Shown: one piece after another, positions 1 to 6,262 of the stretch
Numbering within the stretch: position 1 is the stretch's first letter
Layout: each line of letters opens with the position of its first letter
NCBI GenBank assembly: GCA_028867235.1
Contig: JAGWGS010000005.1
Span: forward strand, 1-20,351
Direction of reading: 5' to 3'
From: Nitrososphaerota archaeon
GTDB taxonomy: Archaea > Thermoproteota > Nitrososphaeria > Nitrososphaerales > Nitrosopumilaceae
DNA length: 20,351 nucleotides
Notes under the pieces: generated by a model
What the model was told of the DNA's origin: nothing
The model's input: only the letters and a program-made list of their open reading frames with translations
The model's database searches: none
Made by a program: the position numbers and the translations under genes

Positions 1-7
1 CCCACGG

Positions 8-217
8 ATGCCGATAATTATTGGAGTGGTAGCAGTAGGTGGTGCCGGTGCAGCAATTTTCTTAAAAACCATTCATAATCCACATCCACATGTTGTTTCT
101 ACGCACATTACAGTAGAGCGATCAACAAATCCTCAAAGTGAAGGAACATCTGACATGCTAAATATTGAGATCGAGATCGAGGCAGGAATAGAAGAGGAGA
201 ACAATGCAATTAATTGA
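8..217 (+). CDS. Short membrane-anchored protein, probably 5'-truncated by the window edge
   Basis: Not recognised. The frame is open from position 2, so the true start may lie left of the window; the first ATG inside is at 8. Residues 2-20 form one hydrophobic segment rich in Val, Gly and Ala, followed by a His-rich stretch (HNPHPH) and then a hydrophilic, acidic tail. It therefore looks like a single-pass membrane protein or the end of one. It overlaps the next gene by 14 nt, which carries its own Shine-Dalgarno-like GAGGAG, so the two are probably co-transcribed and translationally coupled. I cannot assign a function. Confidence 0.5.
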   Translation: MPIIIGVVAVGGAGAAIFLKTIHNPHPHVVSTHITVERSTNPQSEGTSDMLNIEIEIEAGIEEENNAIN

Positions 218-884
218 TGATAAAATCAGAGAGGATTTCAGTCAAGCTTTTGATTCAATAATTAGAGAAAAGGGCGGACTAGATAAGATAAAGGCTGTCC
301 AGCCCGTACTTGACTGGTACGATGAACATACACCGATTTTTGATAAATTTGCAAAAGATCAACTAGAGAGTATACCTGACATTGTGAACATTTTGAATCT
401 TGGCCGCGAATCAACAAAGGGTCGCGATGCATTCCTATCCAAACTATCAAACATCATAGTCAGAAAAATTATGACCCGAGTAACCGTTCCCTTTGTAAAC
501 ATCATGATAAACAAGATAACAATCACAACCAATGGAAAGACAAAGAATGTTACGTTCAATGCAGATTTCACACGAACTGTTGTAAAACCATACATCGAGT
601 TCATACTAAAGATTAATGGAGAGAAGATCAATGATACAAAAATTAGATTTATGGTTGACATTACAGCCACTATGAATGATATAAAATTTGAATATTCAAA
701 AAATTCCAGCATGATTTACTTTGGAATCCTCGTGGTAGCCTTAACGATCTCAACTAATTTTAAAATTCCAGTAAGTGGAATAACAGAATCAATACGATTA
801 GGAAGCAAATCGTTTAATGTTGATCTTTCAAAGTTTAGTTTTGCATTAAATTCTAGTGATCATAATTTGAATTCAAAGATGTGA
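204..884 (+). CDS. Hypothetical protein, 226 aa
   Basis: Not recognised. ATG at 204 is preceded 4 nt upstream by GAGGAG (194-199), a good ribosome binding site for an internal operon gene, and the gene overlaps its upstream neighbour by 14 nt. The first ~110 residues are charged and probably helical. The middle (~95-165) looks like alternating beta-strands of basic and polar residues. A moderately hydrophobic stretch (~172-190) could be a strand pair or a weak membrane segment, and the C-terminus is Ser/Asn-rich. No catalytic motif or cysteine cluster is visible. Context (paired with a one-TM protein) hints at a membrane-associated complex, but that is inference. Confidence 0.75.
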   Translation: MQLIDDKIREDFSQAFDSIIREKGGLDKIKAVQPVLDWYDEHTPIFDKFAKDQLESIPDIVNILNLGRESTKGRDAFLSKLSNIIVRKIMTRVTVPFVNIMINKITITTNGKTKNVTFNADFTRTVVKPYIEFILKINGEKINDTKIRFMVDITATMNDIKFEYSKNSSMIYFGILVVALTISTNFKIPVSGITESIRLGSKSFNVDLSKFSFALNSSDHNLNSKM

Positions 885-1022
885 AAGTTTTACGCTACAA
901 TGATCTTTTTCACATTTGAAGTGATATTTGTATCATCTAACAATCCTGAAATATATAGATTAAGGGAAATGCTCTTTGATTTCATTTGATTTCTTTAATT
1001 CTTCTAAAGTTTTGTGACATGA

Positions 1023-1163
1023 TTAATTTTCCCAATACCACTTTTGCACAAATCCATCAGGTTTTCTTTTATGAGCAAATTTGAAGTGTCTCCCCAAGTG
1101 CACAGGATCATTGAATTTCATACCACATTCTTTACACTTGAGTTCGTTTTGGTGATCATCCAT
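1023..1163 (-). CDS. 46-aa C2H2 zinc-finger protein
   Basis: Found by reading the minus strand. ATG at 1163 opens a 46-codon frame ending in TAA at 1023. Residues 10-31 form a classical single C2H2 finger, C10-x2-C13-x12-H26-x4-H31, with the hydrophobic core Phe17 and Leu23 in the canonical places. A basic and aromatic tail (RKPDGF, then KWYWEN) follows. The upstream in-frame stop (TAG, 24 nt before the ATG) fixes the start, and an AT-rich element lies about 25 nt upstream. Single-finger mini-proteins of this kind are common in archaea and are generally thought to bind nucleic acid; the target here is unknown. After the stop the same frame stays open for another 20 codons (see findings). Confidence 0.75.
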   Translation of the reverse strand: MDDHQNELKCKECGMKFNDPVHLGRHFKFAHKRKPDGFVQKWYWEN

Positions 1164-1262
1164 GTTAGGAGTATTCTTTTTCTAAACCATAACGTTTACT
1201 ACAAAAGCATTAGTCAACTAGCATCAAACCTTTCAGAAATACAGGCATATTTTTTACAACTG

Positions 1263-1269
1263 TTATACC
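1263..1269 (+). promoter_or_regulatory. TATA-like box of the Fic/Doc-like gene
   Basis: TTATACC is centred 25 nt before the ATG at 1291 in an otherwise AT-rich stretch. This is the spacing for a leaderless archaeal transcript starting at or next to the start codon. Assignment is by position and composition only. Confidence 0.4.
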
Positions 1270-1290
1270 TAGAATTATCATTTTATTTTA

Positions 1291-1764
1291 ATGCCTATTA
1301 ACCATCCACTGTACAAGAAAATGGAAGAAATGCAAATCCATTACTTGGAAAAATCATTTGTGATAGAATTGAATAAGAAAATAATTATGGAATGGAATGA
1401 ACGACATCCAGAGTTACCAGAATACATAGCTGAGTCAGGATCTGGGCTTGATGAAGTTCTTTCTACGGTGGAAAAAACAGGTAATGATGAGGTGGATCAT
1501 GAAGACAAAATAATTACAAAGGCAGCTCATCTTCTAGGTGGTATACCGTGGGCTCAATCGTTTAGTGGGGCAAACAAACGAACTGCAATACTGGCTACCA
1601 CAATATTCTTACGAAGAAATGGATTATCCATCAAATTCCCGCCAGTGGAACAACGTGAATTGAGACAACTCTTATTTAGAATCCAAGAAGAGAGAGGAAA
1701 ACTCCAGCCAGAAATAATTGATAGACTAATTTTATATATTCGAAAAAACACTAAATCACTATGA
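1291..1764 (+). CDS. Fic/Doc-fold protein with degenerate catalytic motif
   Basis: 157 aa, similar to the death-on-curing (Doc) branch of the Fic family, whose active members modify targets such as elongation factors by phosphorylation or AMPylation. The diagnostic stretch is KAAHLLGG (77-84) followed by SFSGANKRTA (90-99), matching the family pattern of a helix, then H-x-F-x-(D/N)-(A/G)-N-K-R. Phe91 and Asn95-Lys96-Arg97 are kept, but the catalytic His is Gln89 and the Asp/Asn is Gly93. The following helix (ATTIFLRRNGL) is typical of the family. Phosphate-binding NKR without the general base suggests a non-catalytic or altered-activity Fic fold. The stop overlaps the start of a 30-aa ORF (ATGA), implying coupling. 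The fold assignment is firm on motif grounds; the biochemical role is open. Confidence 0.75.
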   Translation: MPINHPLYKKMEEMQIHYLEKSFVIELNKKIIMEWNERHPELPEYIAESGSGLDEVLSTVEKTGNDEVDHEDKIITKAAHLLGGIPWAQSFSGANKRTAILATTIFLRRNGLSIKFPPVEQRELRQLLFRIQEERGKLQPEIIDRLILYIRKNTKSL

Positions 1765-1853
1765 CCCAAGATGAATCTGATTTCATAGATGCATTCATGA
1801 AGGAACATGAACAGCTATTTGAAGATCTTGGAAATGAAATAAAAGACTTTTAG
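1761..1853 (+). CDS. 30-aa acidic ORF overlapping the Doc-like gene
   Basis: ATG at 1761 overlaps the upstream stop (ATGA) and runs 30 codons to TAG at 1851-1853. The peptide is acidic and amphipathic, with many Asp and Glu and regularly spaced Phe and Leu, as expected for one helix. Position (4-nt overlap behind a Fic/Doc-like protein) and charge would fit a tiny partner or antitoxin-like peptide. Doc's usual antitoxin Phd is longer and is encoded upstream, so this would be an unusual arrangement. It may also be a chance ORF. Confidence 0.4.
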   Translation: MTQDESDFIDAFMKEHEQLFEDLGNEIKDF

Positions 1854-1913
1854 AAGTTCATTCTGTTTTTGTAATGTTTTATGTCTTGTTTGAAAAAGAA
1901 GAATATTTTGTGA

Positions 1914-1930
1914 CTCATATGTCATATGAG
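1914..1930. promoter_or_regulatory. 17-nt palindrome, candidate operator
   Basis: CTCATATG, one T, CATATGAG: 8-bp arms that are perfect reverse complements around a single central base. It sits between the 30-aa ORF and the frame-broken small gene, and its second half overlaps that gene's potential start codons (1919, 1926). A dimeric regulator site is the natural reading; a stem this tight without a loop is unlikely as an RNA hairpin. No second copy was noticed in the window. Confidence 0.4.
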
Positions 1931-2123
1931 AAAATAGTGATCTCAGGAAGAGGTCATCCCAACCAACGTTCCCCATATTATTAGACCCACCAAAATTCCA
2001 AAATGGGTCAGAAATGTATTTGACATGTATGAACAAGGACAGATATTATATGATGAACTTATTCAAGGAATACAATTTTTGAGAACAATTTTTGAATCTT
2101 TTACAGATACTGAAAAACCATAA
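1919..2123 (+). pseudogene. Small gene interrupted by an apparent frameshift
   Basis: Frame 1941-2123 encodes 60 residues of convincing protein sequence (including IPKWVRNVFDMY and ELIQGIQFLRTI) but follows a TGA at 1938-1940 and has no ATG, GTG or TTG near its beginning. ATG at 1919 opens the neighbouring frame (MSYEKIV...) and would join it with a one-base shift around 1938-1941, giving about 67 aa. The segment I-P-K-W-x-(K/R)-N, then G-x-I, then G-I-Q-F/W-L recalls a short module I associate with thaumarchaeal secreted proteins. It could be a decayed gene, a sequencing error, or an unusual start; one base decides. Confidence 0.45.
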
Positions 2124-2169
2124 CCTTTGAGAAATTTTACGTCGTAATGGTTAGTTTTTCCTTTAAGAG

Positions 2170-2577
2170 TCAAAAGCCAGTGCCTATTTTATCCCAATTA
2201 TCCTTGAATCCTTCATATTGTTTTGGTTGTAGCCAATAACTTACTTTTCCATCTTTCTCTCCTTTGTGTATCTTGTTTTTTATCTCATTATGTGTAGCTA
2301 CAAAAATTTCCGGTTTCTCTTCTCTTACGTTCCTACATATTATGACAAATTCTGCTATCACGTTATCCATATTATTTCCAAATGGAACTGGATCTCTTTT
2401 TGTAAGGGCTTTGATTTGAATCGTATGAGTTGATTTGCCATTTTGATTGTAAATTACTGCATCAACTCCTTTTGCATTTCTTGAAGTAGGCAGAACATTC
2501 CAACCTCTTTTTGACAATTCATAGCAGGAATAGTACAATCCTATATTGCCTGTCACTTGGTTTGGAAATTTATTCAT
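2170..2577 (-). CDS. PD-(D/E)XK nuclease-fold protein
   Basis: 135 aa. The N-terminal motif (GNIGLYYSCYELSKRGW, Glu20), then KGVDAVIY (Asp39) and IQIKALTK (Gln54-x-Lys56) follow the order of the restriction-endonuclease-like core: Glu in helix 1, Asp on strand 2, and (E/Q)-x-K on strand 3. Short proteins beginning with this motif are widespread conserved hypotheticals in bacteria and archaea. By fold they are candidate nucleases related to Holliday-junction resolvases or restriction enzymes, but a substrate is unknown. No methyltransferase or specificity gene is adjacent. A 16-nt inverted repeat lies immediately upstream (2584-2599). Start ATG at 2577 is the first in frame. Confidence 0.7.
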   Translation of the reverse strand: MNKFPNQVTGNIGLYYSCYELSKRGWNVLPTSRNAKGVDAVIYNQNGKSTHTIQIKALTKRDPVPFGNNMDNVIAEFVIICRNVREEKPEIFVATHNEIKNKIHKGEKDGKVSYWLQPKQYEGFKDNWDKIGTGF

Positions 2578-2583
2578 AATTTT

Positions 2584-2599
2584 CTAATAATGATATTAG
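2584..2599. promoter_or_regulatory. Inverted repeat upstream of the nuclease-fold gene
   Basis: CTAATA, 4-nt spacer ATGA, TATTAG: 6-bp perfect arms located 7 nt before the start codon at 2577. Placed between the likely promoter and the start, it could be an autoregulatory operator. The AT-rich composition means such a repeat could also arise by chance. Confidence 0.25.
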
Positions 2600-2688
2600 T
2601 AATAATTAACTTCTTTCCAACAAATCACATGCCGTCATTATTCTAGTCATAACGGATTTTTCACGCACGAGTGGGGGGGATTCCTTTT

Positions 2689-4881
2689 TTACTCTTTGTC
2701 GACGTATTCGTCTGCCTTTGGTATGTCTGGTGAAAGTCCCTTTCTCTTTCTGATATCACCAATTACAGTAACCAGTATAGAGTTTGGTACCGGAGTCCAT
2801 GCCTTAAAGTGAGTATTCCACATTGCCTTTCCAGCAGTCTGTCCTCTCATGACTTCAGACAAGTCAAATGTCTCTGATGCAGGAATCTCACCTGATATGA
2901 TATGAATGACACCTTTTTGTTCCATGTTAAGCACCTTGCCTCTCTTCCCAGATATTACACCTGCAACGTTTCCAATCATCTCTTGCGGTACACGTACCTC
3001 AATTCCAAGTGTTGGCTCAAGCAATACTGGGGATGCCATCAACATTGCACCAGTACATGCACGTCTTGAAGCAGGACCTAACTGTGACAGACCTCTGTGT
3101 GCTGGGTCCTCGTGTGGTACAAAGTGGTGGAATGTAAACTTGCATCCTCTTACCTGTTCTCTTGCAAGAGGACCTTCTTTCATAGAATCATCAAAACCTG
3201 ACAATATAGAATCAGTAGACTCTTGTACAAACTGGACACCCTTTGTTCCATCAACCACTACATTACCCCTAATATCAAATCTCATGACACGTTTTGCCTC
3301 ATCTCCATCCCATCCAGCATCTTTTAGAATCTTGGCAACTTCCTTCTTGTCCTTGTATTCATTTAGTGTGTTGTTTCTTATCATCTCGGCAATCTTTTCA
3401 TCAAGAGGCTCTACTTTCATGAATATCTTGTTGTGTCGGTTTGGTGATTTTGACATGATAGGTCCTGCAGAACCACGAATTGTTTCTCTATAGTTAATCA
3501 AAGGTTGTGATGTTACAATATCCACCTTGGCGTCTGCAATCAATGCAGTTGCAATCTCAAGGTGAAGCACACCCATTCCAGCAATTACAGTCTCACCAGA
3601 TTCTTCGTTAATTTTTACAACCAAGTTAGGATCTTCAATAGTGATACGGTTCAAGGCCTCGACAAGTCTTGGCAAGTCTTTTGGATGTTTTGGTTCAACT
3701 GCAATCTGAACGACTGGTTCAGATACGTACTGGATTCCTTCAAATGTATTTACAGTTGACACACTGGATAAAGTCTGTCCTGCTCTTGCATGCTCTAGTC
3801 CTAGCAATGCGGGAATGTTTCCAGCAGCAAGTTCACCCACCATCTCTCTCTGGTTGCCCATGAAAAAGTTGACAGATTGGATTCTGCCTTCACGTTTTGA
3901 ATCAATAAGATGTATTCTATCACCGTCTTTGAGCCGTCCAGAAAACAGACGCCCTATTGCAACAGGTCCTGCTGCAGGATCTACTGTCATGTTTACAATC
4001 ATCATTACTGCCGGACCATTATCATCACAGTTTAGCAATGCCTTTCCAATATCAGATTCCAAATCACCCTTCCAGATCTTTGGAATTCTATACTTTTGTG
4101 CAACGTCTGGAGCTGGATGATGTTTTACAACCATTCCAAGTACTGCATCATACAATGGTGCACGTTCTGCAAGTTTCTTGACATCACCACCTTCGGAATA
4201 TGCTTCATAGATATCTTTGAATGAAATTCCTTTCTTCTTCATTACATCTGCGTTAAATCCCCACTTGTCCTTGGCAGAACCAAATGAGACACTTCCATCC
4301 TGTATGCTTACCTTCCATTTTTCCTTGTACTCAGGTTCTGCATAAATGTCAATTAATCGATTAAAGTTTGTAATAATTTCAAGCAACCATTCTTGCATCT
4401 TGTCTGGAGGAAGTCTTAGCTCCTTTATGAGACGGTCAATCTTGTTGATGTAAAGTACTGGACGAACTCTTTCCTCTAACGCCTGTCTTGTTACAGTCTC
4501 AGTCTGGGTCATAATACCTTCTACTGAATCAGATACCACAACAGCTCCGTCAATTGCTCTAAGGCTTCGTGTGACACGACCTGTAAAGTCAATGTGACCC
4601 GGCGTATCAATCATGTTGATGACGTATTCTTTGTCATCTTTTTCGTAAAGTAATGTAACGTTTGCCTGAACAATTGTCATCTGTCTGTCTTGTTCAAGTT
4701 TCATAGAATCCAATGCCAAAGCCTGTCCTGCAACAGATGGACTGATAATTCCACTTGATGCCAAAAGGCTATCACTCATGGTGGTCTTGCCGTGATCTAC
4801 GTGTGCAATGACTCCAAAGTTTCTAATACGACTCTTGTCTCCAATGATTTTTAGAATCTGTTCTGTTGCCTTGTACTTCAT
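2689..4881 (-). CDS. fusA: Translation elongation factor EF-2 (aEF-2)
   Basis: 730 aa, full archaeal EF-2 length. It is the GTPase that drives ribosomal translocation. The G1 motif AHVDHGKT is at 26-33, the DTPGH motif at 92-96 and NKID at 146-149. Domain II lies around 300-380 (GPVAIGRLFSGRLKDGDRI) and domain III carries the MGVLHLEI signature (436-443). The domain IV tip has HEDPAHRG, with His595 in the position of the diphthamide-modified histidine. Domain V ends with the EVMRGQTAGKA stretch. ATG at 4881 is 30 nt downstream of a TATA-like TTTAATATATG, consistent with a near-leaderless mRNA. Transcribed alone, divergent from mqnD. Confidence 0.97.
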   Translation of the reverse strand: MKYKATEQILKIIGDKSRIRNFGVIAHVDHGKTTMSDSLLASSGIISPSVAGQALALDSMKLEQDRQMTIVQANVTLLYEKDDKEYVINMIDTPGHIDFTGRVTRSLRAIDGAVVVSDSVEGIMTQTETVTRQALEERVRPVLYINKIDRLIKELRLPPDKMQEWLLEIITNFNRLIDIYAEPEYKEKWKVSIQDGSVSFGSAKDKWGFNADVMKKKGISFKDIYEAYSEGGDVKKLAERAPLYDAVLGMVVKHHPAPDVAQKYRIPKIWKGDLESDIGKALLNCDDNGPAVMMIVNMTVDPAAGPVAIGRLFSGRLKDGDRIHLIDSKREGRIQSVNFFMGNQREMVGELAAGNIPALLGLEHARAGQTLSSVSTVNTFEGIQYVSEPVVQIAVEPKHPKDLPRLVEALNRITIEDPNLVVKINEESGETVIAGMGVLHLEIATALIADAKVDIVTSQPLINYRETIRGSAGPIMSKSPNRHNKIFMKVEPLDEKIAEMIRNNTLNEYKDKKEVAKILKDAGWDGDEAKRVMRFDIRGNVVVDGTKGVQFVQESTDSILSGFDDSMKEGPLAREQVRGCKFTFHHFVPHEDPAHRGLSQLGPASRRACTGAMLMASPVLLEPTLGIEVRVPQEMIGNVAGVISGKRGKVLNMEQKGVIHIISGEIPASETFDLSEVMRGQTAGKAMWNTHFKAWTPVPNSILVTVIGDIRKRKGLSPDIPKADEYVDKE

Positions 4882-4906
4882 GAATTAGCTAAAAATCCTT
4901 TTTATG

Positions 4907-4917
4907 CATATATTAAA
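4907..4917 (-). promoter_or_regulatory. TATA box of the EF-2 gene
   Basis: On the minus strand TTTAATATATG is centred about 30 nt upstream of the EF-2 ATG (4881), the usual distance for an archaeal promoter giving a very short or absent leader. Confidence 0.55.
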
Positions 4918-5047
4918 CGTTTAGGGAAAAATTATCAAAAATAGATCAAATGATCACCAAATTCAGAGATTTTGATCCTCCAAGCATTTTGTGACAGATT
5001 TTGTCCGCACCAGAAAAGAGATTGGAAAAATTAGATCTAACTTGATT

Positions 5048-5057
5048 TTTATTATAG
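5048..5057 (+). promoter_or_regulatory. TATA box of mqnD
   Basis: TTTATTATAG is centred 24 nt before the GTG at 5077, so transcription should begin at about the start codon. This supports the GTG start, for which there is no Shine-Dalgarno sequence. Confidence 0.5.
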
Positions 5058-5076
5058 AAAGTAAAGTCTCACTTTC

Positions 5077-5898
5077 GTGGAGATTACAATAGGTCACACG
5101 CCAGATGCAGATGACGCATTCATGTTTTATGGAATGCTCAGTGGCAAGGTTACCTCACCTCATTTTACAATCAAACATGTTGTAGAAGATATTGAAACAT
5201 TGAACAGACGTTCTCTCAAGCACGAGCTTGATGTCACAGCAGTCTCTGCCCATGCTTGTGCATACCTCAAAGACTATACCATACTGCGAAGTGGCGGCAG
5301 TTTTGGCAAAGGATACGGACCAATAATTGTAGCAAAGCAGAATCTAGATGTAGACAAGTTGCGCTCATCCAAGATTGCAATACCAGGAAAAATGACATCA
5401 GCATTTCTCTTACTGGAATTAATGATTGGAAAATTTGATTACATTGAGATGAAGTTTAGCGACATTCCAGATGCAGTAGCAAGCGGCAAGGCAGATGCAG
5501 GACTTGTAATACATGAAGGCCAGATAACATACAACCAAAAGAACTTGATGAAACTCTTTGACATTGGCACCTGGTGGAAAGACAGTACTGGAGGGTTGCC
5601 AGTTCCCCTTGGAGTAAATGTGATGAGCAATCATTTTGGAATTGAGACCATCAAAAAATTTGACGAGTTTTTCAGAGAGTCCATAGTGTATGGAATGGCA
5701 AGACCAAACGAGGCTCTAGATTATTCTATGCAGTATGGACGAGGACAAGCAAAGGAGACAATTGATAGATTTGTTCGCATGTATGTCAACGATGTAACAA
5801 TTGACATGGGTGTACTTGGAGAGCAGGCAATCAGAAGTTTATTCCAGTTAGGAATAGAAAAAGGATTTGTTCCAGAGTTTGATCTGCGCATAGCTTAA
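5077..5898 (+). CDS. mqnD: MqnD, 1,4-dihydroxy-6-naphthoate synthase
   Basis: 273 aa, normal length. MqnD cleaves cyclic dehypoxanthinyl futalosine to 1,4-dihydroxy-6-naphthoate in the futalosine route to menaquinone. The N-terminal signature GHTPDADDAFMFYGML (residues 6-21) is the family's hallmark. Also typical are TAVSAHACAYL (~55-65), KIAIPGKMTSAFLLL, and GLVIHEGQITY with its conserved His. The fold is that of a two-lobed periplasmic-binding protein. It starts with GTG at 5077, placed by a TATA box 24 nt upstream; the next Met is inside the signature. A second futalosine gene (mqnE) lies 3.4 kb downstream on the other strand. Confidence is high for the MqnA/MqnD family and good for MqnD specifically. 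Confidence 0.9.
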   Translation: MEITIGHTPDADDAFMFYGMLSGKVTSPHFTIKHVVEDIETLNRRSLKHELDVTAVSAHACAYLKDYTILRSGGSFGKGYGPIIVAKQNLDVDKLRSSKIAIPGKMTSAFLLLELMIGKFDYIEMKFSDIPDAVASGKADAGLVIHEGQITYNQKNLMKLFDIGTWWKDSTGGLPVPLGVNVMSNHFGIETIKKFDEFFRESIVYGMARPNEALDYSMQYGRGQAKETIDRFVRMYVNDVTIDMGVLGEQAIRSLFQLGIEKGFVPEFDLRIA

Positions 5899-5928
5899 GT
5901 TATCAAGCATATCACACAAATACATCTA

Positions 5929-6207
5929 ATGGACAAGCGAGTATTTGTACTTGGCATATCAATGTTAGTAATAGGATTTTCATCTTATGCATATCTAAAT
6001 GAAAATGTTCCAACTGGCAAGGCAGACATGTCAGACGATGAGAAAGCTGCACTTGTTCAAGCTGAGGTGGTCAATGTGGGCCTTAGCAATATCGCAGGAC
6101 TTGTAGGCGGTCTTGGATTTTTCATTTTGCTAATAAGCATAGGCCTGCGACGCAAAAAAAAGGGTGGAGAGGGAAAACCAGTAACTCAAAAGCCTGCAGA
6201 GATGTAA
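5929..6207 (+). CDS. Small two-TM membrane protein
   Basis: 92 aa, not recognised. One hydrophobic helix at 5-22 (FVLGISMLVIGFSSYAYL) and a second at ~52-72 (NIAGLVGGLGFFILLISIGL) flank a ~30-residue acidic loop. The tail is Lys-rich (RRKKKGG), so that end is likely cytoplasmic. It starts 30 nt after the mqnD stop on the same strand and may be read with it, although a TTAAGTTAT element near the mqnD stop could serve as its own promoter. No metal-binding or catalytic residues are obvious. The partner of mqnD cannot be inferred from sequence alone. Confidence 0.7.
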   Translation: MDKRVFVLGISMLVIGFSSYAYLNENVPTGKADMSDDEKAALVQAEVVNVGLSNIAGLVGGLGFFILLISIGLRRKKKGGEGKPVTQKPAEM

Positions 6208-6262
6208 CCAGAATCCATTTTTCGATGCAAACAAAAATTAATCACAATTAGTAATGTAGGTA

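Noticed and set aside
1044..1301. 85-codon plus-strand frame over the zinc-finger gene and the Doc promoter
   Set aside because: It is antisense to the zinc-finger gene, and the minus-strand C2H2 motif is the better explanation.
2906..4181. Several plus-strand open frames inside the EF-2 gene
   Set aside because: They are antisense to a fully conserved EF-2 and have no family features.
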